Origin: an uncultured Desulfobacter sp.
Lineage (GTDB): Bacteria > Desulfobacterota > Desulfobacteria > Desulfobacterales > Desulfobacteraceae
Direction: 5' to 3'
DNA: 64,000 nt
NCBI RefSeq assembly: GCF_963664415.1
Contig: NZ_OY761442.1
Location: forward strand, 434,001-498,000
Shown one piece after another: positions 9,638-19,400 of this stretch (the first letter of the stretch is position 1; each line of letters begins with the position of its first letter). Under the pieces are notes generated by a model. It was not told the DNA's origin and did not search any database. It saw nothing but the letters and a program-made list of their open reading frames with translations. The position numbers and the translations under genes were made by a program.

Positions 9638-10951
9638 ATGAAAACAATTCATATCGGCTTACTCGGATTCGGCGTGGTCGGGGCAGGTGTGGCAAAATTG
9701 CTCAAAGAGAAAAAAGAGCTGCTCGAATCCAGGATTGGCGCCTGTCTGAATCTTAAAACCATTGCTGATCTCGATATTACCACCGACCGGGGTGTTGATC
9801 TGACCGGTACCCAATTAACGACTGATGCGATGTCGGTTATCAATGACCCTGAGATCGACATTATTGTGGAACTTATCGGCGGGCAGACTGTAGCCAGGGA
9901 TTTTATTGTTAAGATTCTTGAAAACAAAAAACATGTGGTGACGGCAAATAAGGCTCTTTTAGCCGGTTTTGGCAACGAATTGGTCCGCATTGCCGAAAAG
10001 AATCAGGTTGATTTGGCGTTTGAAGCATCCTGTGGGGGATGTATGCCTGTCATAAAAAGCCTGAGGGAATCTTTGGTTGCCAACGACATTCATGCCATGT
10101 GCGGAATCCTTAACGGTACCTGCAATTATATCTTGAGCAAAATGACCCGGGATGGCTCCCAGTTTGAGGATGCCTTAAAACGGGCTCAGGAGTTGGGGTT
10201 TGCCGAAGCTGAACCATCCCTGGATGTGGACGGATATGATACGGCACATAAACTTGCCATTTTGAGTGCCCTGGCCCATGGAATGGAAATCAATCTTGAT
10301 GATATCCATGTGGAAGGCATTCGGAACATCGGTCCGGCAGATATCGGGTTTGCAAGTGACTTTGGTTATACCATTAAATTGCTTGCCATCGGAAAAAAAC
10401 ATGAGAACCATGTTGAAGCAAGGGTACATCCCACCATGATTCCTTGTTCCAATCCTTTGTCTCATGTGGATCATTCCATGAATGCCATTGCCATTGATGC
10501 AGACGCTACAGGACCAACCATGCTCTGTGGTCACGGGGCAGGTATGATGCCCACAGCTTCGGCTGTCCTCTCGGATATAACCGACATTGCAAGAAACATT
10601 ATTGCCGGTATCCGGCGCAGGGTTCCCACTTTGGGGTATCCCGAAGACAATATTAAAAAAATACCTATTTTACCCATGGACGAGTTGTCCACCCGGTATT
10701 ATCTGCGTTTTGAGGCCCAGGATCATCCAGGGGTTTTGTCTACCATTTCAGGTATTTTAGGTGAAAATGATATCAGTATTAAATCCGTTCATCAAAAAGG
10801 ACGCAATACAAATGGTCAGGTTCCCATTGTCATGCTAACTCATCTAGCCAGGGAAAGCAGGATTCAGGCGGCCCTTGCCCAAATCGTTCAAACTGACTGT
10901 GTGCTGGGACAGCCCGTTGTTATCCGCATTGAAGATGATGACACGGATTAG
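9638..10951 (+). CDS. hom: Homoserine dehydrogenase with ACT domain
   Basis: 437 residues. It reduces aspartate semialdehyde to homoserine for threonine and methionine. The NAD(P)-binding GLLGFGVVGAGV is at residues 6-17, the substrate region EASCGGCMPVIKSLRESL near 130, and LNGTCNYILSKM after it. The C-terminal 90 residues form an ACT domain (YYLRFEAQDHPGVLSTISGI), typical of feedback inhibition by threonine. A GGAG site lies upstream of the ATG. The downstream neighbour thrH supplies a homoserine-modifying activity, so the pair fits threonine synthesis. Confidence 0.96.
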   Translation: MKTIHIGLLGFGVVGAGVAKLLKEKKELLESRIGACLNLKTIADLDITTDRGVDLTGTQLTTDAMSVINDPEIDIIVELIGGQTVARDFIVKILENKKHVVTANKALLAGFGNELVRIAEKNQVDLAFEASCGGCMPVIKSLRESLVANDIHAMCGILNGTCNYILSKMTRDGSQFEDALKRAQELGFAEAEPSLDVDGYDTAHKLAILSALAHGMEINLDDIHVEGIRNIGPADIGFASDFGYTIKLLAIGKKHENHVEARVHPTMIPCSNPLSHVDHSMNAIAIDADATGPTMLCGHGAGMMPTASAVLSDITDIARNIIAGIRRRVPTLGYPEDNIKKIPILPMDELSTRYYLRFEAQDHPGVLSTISGILGENDISIKSVHQKGRNTNGQVPIVMLTHLARESRIQAALAQIVQTDCVLGQPVVIRIEDDDTD

Positions 10952-11131
10952 CACTTAATCTGTTTTTTTGTATTCGAACCCCGGATCCGAGATAAGGGTA
11001 CAGTGCCAATATATTTATAGTTACGGGTTGATGGGATCCGTCAATACCTATGCTTAATCACAACAAAACATGAAAGTGATTCATCAATTTGTTAGTGATT
11101 TTCATACAACAAGACAAAAAGGGTTAAAGGA

Positions 11132-11737
11132 ATGAAAATACTTGTTGCAGATCTGGAAGGGGTTTTTTTGCCTGAAATCTGGATCAATGTGGCGAAAAAA
11201 ACCGGGATTGAGGAACTTAAGCTGACCACCCGGGATATCAGCGATTATGATGTGCTCATGACCAAGCGCCTTTCCATACTTGAAGAGCATAATCTGACAC
11301 TTAAGGATATCCAGGATGTCATTGCGGGTCTTGATCCCCTCGACGGTGCAAAGCAGATGCTGGATTGGATCCGGGAACGGACCCAGATCATCATTCTGTC
11401 CGATACCTTCGAAGAGTTTGCAGGGCCGCTTATGAAGAAATTGGACTTTCCTGCATTGCTTTGCCATAACCTGACCGTAGACGCAACAAACCGGATTATT
11501 GGATATAATCTAAGAATTGATGATCAGAAGGCCAGAGCCGTCAAAGCACTTCAGGGGCTGAATTATAATGTCATAGCATTTGGTGATTCTTATAATGATA
11601 CCGGTATGATCCAGGCGGCAGATCAGGGGTTTTTCTTTAAACCCCCTGAATCCATTACCGAGGATTTTCCTGATATCCCCATTACCCGTTCCTATGATGA
11701 GCTTAAAGGCATGCTTACCAAGCTTTTGGCAAACTAA
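11132..11737 (+). CDS. thrH: ThrH: phosphoserine phosphatase / homoserine phosphotransferase
   Basis: 201 residues, HAD superfamily. Motif I is DLEGVFLPE (DxEG instead of DxDG, typical of ThrH), motif II is ILSDTFEEF, and motif IV is GDSYNDTGMI. In Pseudomonas, ThrH dephosphorylates phosphoserine and can transfer the phosphate to homoserine, bypassing ThrB. Its location after hom supports a threonine role. Start ATG at 11132 with AAAGGA. It abuts the next gene: stop codon at 11735-11737 and next ATG at 11738. Confidence 0.92.
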   Translation: MKILVADLEGVFLPEIWINVAKKTGIEELKLTTRDISDYDVLMTKRLSILEEHNLTLKDIQDVIAGLDPLDGAKQMLDWIRERTQIIILSDTFEEFAGPLMKKLDFPALLCHNLTVDATNRIIGYNLRIDDQKARAVKALQGLNYNVIAFGDSYNDTGMIQAADQGFFFKPPESITEDFPDIPITRSYDELKGMLTKLLAN

Positions 11738-12703
11738 ATGATAAATATCGATAAATTTAAAGAGCTGAGTGTCCTTGTCATCGGGGATTTAATGCTTGAT
11801 GAGTACCTGTGGGGAACGGTTGACAGAATTTCACCTGAGGCACCTGTTCCTGTGGTGGCCGTGGAAAAAATGAGCCATACACTGGGCGGGGCAGGTAATG
11901 TGATAAACAATCTTTCTGCCATGGGGGCAAAGGTCTTTGCTATGGGTGCCGTGGGGGCAGGGCCGGCCGGCCGTGATGTTTTAAAAAAGCTTGAAGCCTT
12001 GAGCGTTGATGTCACAGGAGTGATCAGTGAACCTGACCGTCCCACAACACGGAAAACCCGAATCATTGCAGCCAGCCAGCAGATGCTTCGTATTGACAGG
12101 GAGGTCCGGTATCAGATCAGTGCCCATACACTTGATAAATTAACCCAAATCATTGCTGAATACATGAGCAAAATGGATCTTGTCATTATTTCAGATTATG
12201 ATAAGGGTCTGGTAACGCGTGAACTTGTAGCCTCTATTGTCGATATAGCCAAAAAATCAGGTGTCATGACCTTGGCAGATCCCAAATCCATGGATTTTTC
12301 AAAATACATGGGAGTGACCGTTTTAACCCCCAATAAAAAAGAAGCTGCAATTGCCGCCGGTATACAGATTGAAACCCCTGAAGAGATGGATGATGCTGCA
12401 GCAAAGATCATAGCTCAGGCCGGGCTCGAAAAGCTCCTTATTACCTGCGGAAAGGCCGGTATGGTTCTTTATGAAATCGGAAAGCCTGCTGTTACCATTG
12501 AATCAAAAGCAAGGCAGGTCTTTGATGTGTCAGGGGCCGGAGATACGGTTATCTCTCTTTTGGGGCTAGGGCTGGCATCCGGCGCTACGTTTAAAGCGGC
12601 TGCCGGATTGGCCAACCTTGCAGCTGGTATTGTGGTCGCCAAAGTGGGTACTGCGACAGCATCAATTGATGAACTAAAACAATGTGTTATGACAAATGTT
12701 TGA
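11738..12703 (+). CDS. hldA: D-glycero-beta-D-manno-heptose-7-phosphate kinase (RfaE domain I)
   Basis: 321 residues, PfkB/ribokinase fold, equal to the N-terminal kinase half of HldE only. It phosphorylates heptose-7-phosphate at C1 in the ADP-heptose pathway for LPS inner core. Motifs: GDLMLDEYLWGTVDRISPEA at the N-terminus, GGAGNVINNL, and the ATP/anion-hole motif DVSGAGDTVIS near 265. The nucleotidyltransferase half (RfaE2/HldC) is absent, so a separate gene must encode it. It is directly fused in transcription to thrH with no gap, an unusual pairing. Confidence 0.92.
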   Translation: MINIDKFKELSVLVIGDLMLDEYLWGTVDRISPEAPVPVVAVEKMSHTLGGAGNVINNLSAMGAKVFAMGAVGAGPAGRDVLKKLEALSVDVTGVISEPDRPTTRKTRIIAASQQMLRIDREVRYQISAHTLDKLTQIIAEYMSKMDLVIISDYDKGLVTRELVASIVDIAKKSGVMTLADPKSMDFSKYMGVTVLTPNKKEAAIAAGIQIETPEEMDDAAAKIIAQAGLEKLLITCGKAGMVLYEIGKPAVTIESKARQVFDVSGAGDTVISLLGLGLASGATFKAAAGLANLAAGIVVAKVGTATASIDELKQCVMTNV

Positions 12704-12721
12704 ATTTGATGAAATTTATGC

Positions 12722-12750
12722 TTGACTCGTAAGACTCTTTGATCTATATT
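12722..12750 (+). promoter_or_regulatory. Sigma-70-type promoter of the initiator tRNA
   Basis: TTGACT (12722-12727) and TATATT (12745-12750) are separated by exactly 17 bases, and the tRNA begins 12 bases after the -10 box. This is a near-consensus housekeeping promoter driving the tRNA alone. Confidence 0.8.
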
Positions 12751-12762
12751 ACTTCACGTTGT

Positions 12763-12839
<77 letters not shown>

Positions 12840-12846
12840 AGTAAAT

Positions 12847-12878
12847 AAAGGCTCTCAGCGGTTTCGCTGGGAGCCTTT
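12847..12878 (+). terminator. Rho-independent terminator after tRNA-fMet
   Basis: 14-bp stem AAAGGCTCTCAGCG / CGCTGGGAGCCTTT with one G-T wobble and a GTTT tetraloop, 8 bases after the tRNA end. Confidence 0.85.
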
Positions 12879-12879
12879 G

Positions 12880-13292
12880 TGGTTTCTTCCCCACACCTAA
12901 GACCATTTTAGATTATTCCCTACATGCTCCCCACAGTGAATATAGTCTCCTGAATAAGACAGAAACACTTCCCCAAAAATGGGGATACTTCCCTCGAATC
13001 ATCACGGATATGGTCTGCTGAATTTTCAGCCAAGCTCTTGGGTGGCGATCTCCATAAAAAATGCAGCGATTTTTTTTGCACCCAAAGTGCAACAATACCG
13101 TCCGTGTATATGCTCTGAGAGAGTGTTATCAATCCAACTATGATTCCGTTTTGCAACACCAATGAAAAAATGGTTGCATTCCTTGAAAGTATTTGATTAG
13201 AAAAGATTCTAATAATTGCCACTTTATGGCAGATCCCCAAAAAATAAACAGGGGCGCAAACGGCTTTCTATAAACCTTCCTGAAGGGTTTTT
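12880..13292. other. Intergenic region, no supported gene
   Basis: About 410 bp between the tRNA terminator and a secreted protein gene. Two overlapping minus-strand frames (60 and 106 codons) have no start signals and no recognisable similarity. The short palindrome CCCCAAAAATGGGG occurs near 12973. The promoter of the downstream gene is probably here. Confidence 0.4.
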
Positions 13293-13751
13293 ATGAAAAA
13301 AATAAATCCAATCATGCTGGCTCTTTTTTTGTTGCCGATGAATTTTTTTCTTGAAACATCACATGCAGACAACTGCAAAGAGTGGTTGAGTTTTTCTGAG
13401 AAAGATCGTGTTATGGCTTCATTAGATGTTTTAACTAATGCCTCGTCGGTTCAAAAGACTGTTATTGCAATAATGCTAAGTAAGGCATGCAGGGGAGAAA
13501 TTGATGATTTTTCGAGATCACAAGCAAACATCGATGTGGGGAAATTGTTGCCGTATTTGCGATCAAAAAGCAACCATAGTCATGCAAAAAATATCCTTGA
13601 GCCCGTTGATTATGATCCATTTGTCAATGATTCTGTTTCAGGAGAGATCCAACCAAAGGCTGTCCCTGGTTATATATTAGAACCTGTTGATTATGACTCG
13701 GCAAATTTTGCAGAGAGTCTTTTTAAGGTTGATGCAACCGGAATGTTTTGA
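13293..13751 (+). CDS. Secreted or periplasmic hypothetical protein with duplicated ILEPVDYD motif
   Basis: 152 residues with a signal peptide (MKKINPIMLALFLLPMNFFL, cleavage near SHA-DN). The mature part is short and acidic. The octapeptide ILEPVDYD occurs twice, near residues 110 and 129, about 19 residues apart, in a proline-rich C-terminal tail. I do not recognise the family. GAAGG lies about 8 bases upstream of the ATG. The flanks are accessory DNA (tRNA 5', toxin-antitoxin and IS110 3'). Confidence 0.6.
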   Translation: MKKINPIMLALFLLPMNFFLETSHADNCKEWLSFSEKDRVMASLDVLTNASSVQKTVIAIMLSKACRGEIDDFSRSQANIDVGKLLPYLRSKSNHSHAKNILEPVDYDPFVNDSVSGEIQPKAVPGYILEPVDYDSANFAESLFKVDATGMF

Positions 13752-14043
13752 AAGGGCCAATTCCGCGCAGCGGTTCAGTTCATGGTATTATGTGTCGCCC
13801 AAAGCCTTTACAGAAAGTGGGTTTGATACTCCAATCCATTTTCAGGGGCTAAAATTTTAAGGGTGAGCGTTTACATTTGTAGGGCTCTTTTTTTTGAAAT
13901 TTGGACAAGCCCACATATTGTGGCTGAATCGTCCTTGAAAAGATCCGGAGTGACAGGGAAAGTCTGAGTGGGTTATCCTCCCGGGAAATTGGCTCTGTCA
14001 GAGGAGTAGTCCTCGCCTTAAACACTAAGTATTTGATCTATGC

Positions 14044-14346
14044 TCAATGAGTGTTGGCCGGCTGAGCTACCAGGCGAACCCCAAGGGCAGCACACACCTT
14101 ATTAATTGTATCAAATCGAGGTTTAGCGTTTGGTTTAAGCGCTTTATACAAGGCTTCACGGGTTATCCCTGTCGCTTTGGCAACTTCACTCATACCGCGG
14201 GCTTTGGCAGCAACCCCCAGAGCGTGGGCCAGTTCTGCGGCATCTCCATCTTCAATCACCATAGTGATGTAAGCAGCAATATCTTCTTCACTTTTAAGCT
14301 GCTGTGCCATATCAAAGTCCGGCAGGTCTGCAATTCGTTTTTTCAT
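14044..14346 (-). CDS. HigA-type antitoxin (addiction module antidote, XRE fold)
   Basis: 100 residues. The N-terminal half binds the toxin and the C-terminal half is a helix-turn-helix (MSEVAKATGITREALYKALK). This is the addiction-module antidote family that pairs with small RelE/HigB toxins and lacks a separate N-terminal HTH. It is downstream of the toxin, 3 bp after its stop, in the toxin-first order usual for this family. GGAGG lies upstream of the ATG. It should repress the operon by binding the palindrome at 14642-14658 (inference). Confidence 0.9.
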   Translation of the reverse strand: MKKRIADLPDFDMAQQLKSEEDIAAYITMVIEDGDAAELAHALGVAAKARGMSEVAKATGITREALYKALKPNAKPRFDTINKVCAALGVRLVAQPANTH

Positions 14347-14349
14347 GGT

Positions 14350-14646
14350 TCAATCCTCCAAAGTGTTTTCCCGTTGTTTAGCCTTAGCGATGTCGCTTTC
14401 CTGGCTGCTCTTATCTCCCCCTCCAAGCATGACGATCAAAGCGTCTCCCCGCTTGGTGTAGTACATTCTCCAGCCCGGGCCAAAATGTTCCCTCATTTCA
14501 AAGACACCTTCGCCTACAGGTTTTACATCACCTAGGTTGCCACGCTGTGCTTTATCAAGACGGCGGCTTAGGCGAAGTCGCGTAATACGGTCTTTCAAGC
14601 TGTCGAGCCATTTATCAAATTCGGGTAATGTTTTAACTATGTACAT
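14350..14646 (-). CDS. RelE/ParE-family (HigB-like) toxin
   Basis: 98 residues starting MYIVKTLPEFDKWLDSLKD. It has the RelE/HigB mRNA-interferase fold: KDRITRLRLSRRLDKAQRGN, EGVFEMREHFGPGWRMYYTK and the C-terminal VMLGGGDKSSQESDIAKA that typifies this addiction-module killer subfamily. A longer frame reaches 14754, but the first ATG at 14646 starts the conserved domain. The start codon lies inside a 17-bp palindrome that is probably the operator. The neighbour is the matching antitoxin. Confidence 0.9.
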   Translation of the reverse strand: MYIVKTLPEFDKWLDSLKDRITRLRLSRRLDKAQRGNLGDVKPVGEGVFEMREHFGPGWRMYYTKRGDALIVMLGGGDKSSQESDIAKAKQRENTLED

Positions 14647-14658
14647 ATTAAATATGTA
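14642..14658. promoter_or_regulatory. Palindromic operator of the toxin-antitoxin operon
   Basis: TACATATTAAATATGTA is a perfect inverted repeat (8-bp arms, 1-bp centre) that spans the toxin start codon. Its position fits an autorepression site for the toxin-antitoxin complex. Confidence 0.65.
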
Positions 14659-14787
14659 ATCGTTCGAATACAGAAAGTCAAATAAAAGATACAAGCCCCG
14701 ATATGAATAACAGATAAAATGAGAAGGCTGGAACCCACCGTGGTATAATTTCACGGTAAGGAAAATTTAACAAAGGAGGTACCAGCC

Positions 14788-15834
14788 ATGAAACGTAATA
14801 TGACTATTGGTATGGATTTGGGAGATCAGAAAAATGTGGTCGTTGCAATGGATGAAACAGGAAAAGAAATTGAAACAAAAACCATTCGCAATACGGAATT
14901 TTCTCTCCGAAAATTTTTCTCCCGATATTGCGATGCCACTGTTGCCATTGAAGCTGGGACCCATTCTCCGTGGATTAGTAGGTTGTTAAAAGAAATCGGT
15001 TGTACCGTATATGTTGGCAATCCACGAAAATTAAGGATTATCTGGGACAGCAATGATAAATCAGATCTCCGGGATGCAAGAATTCTTGCAATGGTTTGCC
15101 GGGTTGAACCCAGATTGCTATGGCCAATAACGCATAGAGACAGACAAGCCTATGCTGATTTAGGGATCATTAAAGCAAGAGACACCCTGGTGCAAAACCG
15201 TGTTCGAATGATCAATCATATCCGTAGTGTTACCAAAACAAGTGGCAGCAGAATCTCAAAATGCAGCACACCAAGTTTTTCAAAACGGGCGCCAGATTAC
15301 ATACCAAAAGAATTAAGAGGGCCGCTTGACCCATTAATAACCACGATTGATCACCTGACCCAACAAATTAAAGAAATGGATCGTCAAATCAACAAATTAT
15401 GCAAAAAGTATTCTGAAACTGAAAAATTACTTCAAGTACCGGGTGTTGGTCCAATCACCGCCTTGGCTTTTGTTTTAACAATAGAAGATCCCCATCGTTT
15501 TACAAAAAGTCGCCAAGTAGGGGCTTTCCTGGGATTGACACCTAAACGAGACCAATCTGGGAAATGCGATAAACAACTACGAATAAGCAAGGCGGGTAAT
15601 ACATATTTAAGATCTTTGCTTGTCAGTTGTGGACATTACATCATCGGCCCTTTTGGGCCAGAATGTGATTTGCGCGCATTTGGATTATCAATGGTTTTAC
15701 GTGGTGGCAAAAATGCAAAGAAGCGTGCCGCGGTAGCTTTGGCCAGAAAACTTGCTGTTCTACTACATAGGTTATGGATAAGTGATCAGAAGTATAATTG
15801 CTTTTATAGTGACGTTGCTAACACAGCTGCATAG
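14788..15834 (+). CDS. IS110-family transposase (DEDD recombinase)
   Basis: 348 residues. The N-terminal RuvC-like domain has the family tetrad: D10 (GMDLGDQKN), E55 (AIEAGTHSPW), D93 and D96 (SDLRDARILA). The C-terminal Tnp_20 domain carries the serine region LLQVPGVGPITALAFVLTI ... RQVGAFLGLTPKRDQSG ... RISKAGNTYLRSLLVSCGHY. AAGGAGGT lies 7 bases before the ATG. IS110 recombinases are guided by an element-encoded bridge RNA; a candidate is downstream. The gene appears intact. Confidence 0.92.
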   Translation: MKRNMTIGMDLGDQKNVVVAMDETGKEIETKTIRNTEFSLRKFFSRYCDATVAIEAGTHSPWISRLLKEIGCTVYVGNPRKLRIIWDSNDKSDLRDARILAMVCRVEPRLLWPITHRDRQAYADLGIIKARDTLVQNRVRMINHIRSVTKTSGSRISKCSTPSFSKRAPDYIPKELRGPLDPLITTIDHLTQQIKEMDRQINKLCKKYSETEKLLQVPGVGPITALAFVLTIEDPHRFTKSRQVGAFLGLTPKRDQSGKCDKQLRISKAGNTYLRSLLVSCGHYIIGPFGPECDLRAFGLSMVLRGGKNAKKRAAVALARKLAVLLHRLWISDQKYNCFYSDVANTAA

Positions 15835-15837
15835 GTT

Positions 15838-16135
15838 TGATTTAAACCCATGACGTCCTGTCCAGGAGACTGCGGACTATCCCTTGCACCGATTATAGCT
15901 GCCGCTAATAAACATAACGAGTGCGCGTAACAGATTGCAGCTCCTGCCGACGGATCTTAACATGCACCGGGACAATGGCAGGTCCCCCAAAGAGTGCGAA
16001 TGGAAGCGTGACGGTTTGGGTTTTAAAAAGGGGTGAGATAAAAACCCGCTCCAGCGGGAGCCAATTCCCTCCGACGGGCAGTTTTTGTGGTGCCCATTCT
16101 CAGGACTGGCTCCCACTTCCGCTGGACTGAGCGGT
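15838..16135 (+). ncRNA. Candidate bridge RNA region of the IS110 element
   Basis: Non-coding but rich in secondary structure. CCTGCC/GGCAGG pairs around 15951-15992. GGGTTTT/AAAACCC pairs around 16018-16046. A long bulged stem pairs GCTC-CAGCGG-GAGCCA (16047-16062) with TGGCTCC-CCGCTG-GAGC (about 16106-16132), enclosing GGGC/GCCC. Asymmetric loops inside paired helices are what guide loops in bridge RNAs look like. Established: IS110-family elements encode such RNAs either upstream or downstream of the recombinase. The RNA itself is inferred. Confidence 0.45.
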
Positions 16136-16449
16136 TAAATTAACACCCATAAAATTGATGTTCGTGAATCGAACACTTGACTTGCCTTCTCATGGAAGCA
16201 CAATTCTTGCTTTTTCATATTCATTTGTGTAACGTGGGAAAATTCAAAGAGAAAAAGAGTTTCTATGGTATCTGATGATATCTCACCGGTGAAAGAATCT
16301 GATCCCAATAATACCATCTGAATCTTTGAGTTTTTGTCAAAAATGCAAGAATGGTAAAGGCATAGCTCTGGTCGGGGCCCATTTTGACTCTCCGAACGGA
16401 GGTATTCCAGTTTATCAACAATAAACCATCTGACACAGAGGTGATTTTC

Positions 16450-19400
16450 ATGACGGCCTTTATCCCCCGTCTTCAATACTTTTTGTTTGCTTTGCTTATT
16501 TTAGCTTTCTCTGGGTCTCAAAATAGTTTTGGAGCATCTCGGCCTTTGCAAAAATTTCGAGTGGGTGTATATCAAAATCCTCCCAAGGTTTATATCAACA
16601 GTGCCGGTGAAGCAGCCGGAATTTTTCCTGAAATACTCAAAATCATAGCTGAACGTGAAAAATGGGAGTTGGAGTTTGTATCATGCTCCTGGAACGAATG
16701 TTTGAATCGATTAGAAAGTTGTAATTTAGATATCATGTTGGACATAGCCTACTCGGGAGAACGGGGAAAGAAGTTCCATTTTTCCAAAGAAAGCGTTTTT
16801 TTGAATTGGGGCACCATCTATACCCGTAAAGACTTTGTGGTAAACTCTCTTTTTGATCTCAATGGCAAAACGGTAGCAGCGGTAAAAGGAGATATTCATA
16901 CGGTTGGAGAAACTGGTATTGAACACTTGATTTCAAAATTTGAAATTGATACCAAAATCATTCCTGTCTCCAGCTATCAAGAGGCACTGGCGATGGTTGA
17001 GGCCGGTAGAGCCGACGGCGGTGTGGTCAATAGGCTCTTAGGAACCTTGATTGAAGGGGAATATGAGATCAGCAAGACACCGATCGTTTTCAATCCGGTG
17101 CATCTCAAATTCGCCTTTCCAAAAAGAAAGAAATACATTCGCATCGCAAGAACGATAGACAAATATATCAAACAATTCAAGGCTGATCCTAACTCTCTTT
17201 TCCATAAAATAATTAATTCGTACCTCGCCGGTGTTGACTTTGATCTGACCTTGTATAGGGAAATGCAATCGATTCCACTCACCGAAAAAGAAAGAGAGTG
17301 GCTTTCCCGCCACAAAGTTATTCGTCTGGGGGTCGACAAAGGATATGCGCCTTACAGCTTCAGAAATGACGCTGGCGTTTACGAAGGAATTGCCGTCGAC
17401 ACCATAAATCTCGTCGCTAAATATCTGGATGTGAAGATTGAAATAGTTAAGGGGCTGGACTGGTCACAAATCATTGATTATGCCAGCCAGAAAAAGCTTG
17501 ATGCAATTCTGACAGTTATGGCGACACCAGAGAGAACAAAGTTTTTGAATTTTACCAATATTTATTTACCAACGCCATTGGTGATAATGACAAAGCAGGA
17601 CAATCAGGCGATACAGGGCCCGGAGGATCTCAAGGGTAAGAAGGTCGCCTTGGTAAACGGGTATTATTCGACTAATATAACGTTGCAAGATCACCCGGAT
17701 ATTGTCCCGATAATGGTCCAAACGCCTTTTGACGGCTTAACAGCCGTATCTGCGGGTCTGGCTGACTGCTACATTGGCGTCCTTGGTGTGTGTGACTATA
17801 TAACCAGAATAAATGGGATAAGCAATCTCAAAATCGCTGCCCGCTATAACATGCTGATGTATGGCCAGAGGATCGCCACCCGGAAAGATTGGCCTGAACT
17901 TTCAAAAATTTTGGATAAAGCCCTGAGTGCGATCACCGAGAAAAAACGGCTCGAATTATATCAGGTATGGATTTCGGCTCTCGCCTCTTTGGAGGGCCCG
18001 GCTCTGCTTCAGCAGCAAAATGCCCTCACCGCCGAGGAGACCGCCTGGGTCAAAGAACACCGTGAAATCTTGCTGGGCGTCGACCCTGAATTTGCACCGT
18101 TCGAGTTTATCGATGAGACGGGGCAATATACTGGGATTGTTCCCGAGTATCTTCACATCTTGGAACAACGGATTGGGTTGAATTTCAAAGTAGCTCCCGG
18201 TTTATCCTGGAAAGAAGCTGTGAAACAGGCAAGGCAGGGCGAAATAGATATGCTGCCATGTGTCGGGAAGACATCGGGACGACAGAAATATCTCCTTTTT
18301 TCCAAACCGTATATGTATTATCAGCGGGTTATCATCACAAGGACTGGCACACCGTTTATTTCTTCCTTGGACGACATTAAAGGCATGACAGTCGCTGTTC
18401 AAAAAGAAACCTCTCACGAAGGGTTCATACGGGAGAATACTAAGATTCAACCAACCCTCTATTCGACGCTGCAGGAAACCTTGAAAGCTGTTTCAGATGG
18501 AAAAGTTGATGCGATGATCGGCAATCTATCTTCCTCCATTTTTTGGATACGAAAGGAACATTTTACCAATTTAAAGATAGCAGGACCGGTGAGCTATGCT
18601 TCAGAAGAACTTCATTTTGCTGTTAACGAAAATTTGCCGGAGTTAGTCGGGATAGTAGAAAAAGGACTTGCCTCAATTACGCCACTGAAACAAAAAAACA
18701 TACGAAAAAAGTGGGTCGATATCGACTACGCGCCCGGTCTCGATCCCGGCAAAATATTTCGTTACGCTCTTATATGCCTTGCCTTAATCTCTGTGACTAT
18801 TGGCCTTTTTTCGTTATGGAACTATCGTCTGAAAAAGGAAATAGCTAAACGGACCTGGGAGCTTGAGAAAACCAACCACCAACTCCTTAGTGAGATTCAA
18901 AGTAGAGAGGCAGCTGAAACTGAAAGACTGGATATGCAGGATCAACTTTTTCAAGCTCAAAAATTAGAATCAATCGGAACGCTTGCAGGCGGAATCGCCC
19001 ACGACTTTAACAATATCCTTTCATCAATCATAGGATACACAGAACTTACTTTGGATGACGTTGCAAAAGGCTCGAATATAGAAAAAAATTTGCAAGAAGT
19101 GTTTAAAGCCGGGCAAAGGGCCAAGGATTTAGTAAAACAAATTTTAACGATTGCAAGAAAATCGGACGAAGAAATCAAACCTATACCTCTAAAGCCTATT
19201 GCAAAAGAAGCGCTTAAATTTTTAAAATCCTCCATCCCGACTACAATCGAAATACAACAAAATATAGTAAGCGAATCATTGATCATGGGAAATTCAACCA
19301 AGTTTCACCAAATCTTCATGAACCTATGTACAAATGCAGCGCATGCGATGGAAGAAACCGGCGGTTTACTGAAAGTTAGCCTTGAGGATTTTAAATTGGA

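Larger units (their letters stand above)
14690..16140 (+). mobile_element. IS110-family insertion sequence (approximate limits)
   Basis: The element consists of the DEDD transposase and a roughly 300-nt non-coding 3' region. IS110-family elements lack clear terminal inverted repeats and target duplications, so the ends cannot be read here. The left limit lies between the toxin promoter (14660) and the transposase start, the right limit somewhere after the structured segment ending near 16132. A TATAAT box inside the small inverted repeat CCGTG/CACGG (14738-14756) may be the transposase promoter. Confidence 0.6.

Noticed and set aside
12920..13240. 106-codon minus-strand ORF after the tRNA terminator
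   Set aside because: No ribosome site, odd composition, no recognisable similarity; treated as random.
14647..14754. N-terminal extension of the toxin (36 residues)
   Set aside because: The extension is aromatic-rich, lies over the operator palindrome and promoter region, and the conserved domain begins at the ATG at 14646.
15877..16116. 79-codon ORF in the IS110 3' region
   Set aside because: Composition follows the paired stems of the structured RNA; no start signal.
16135..16476. 113-codon minus-strand ORF upstream of the hybrid kinase
   Set aside because: Overlaps the end of the IS110 region and the kinase start, lacks start signals and family similarity.
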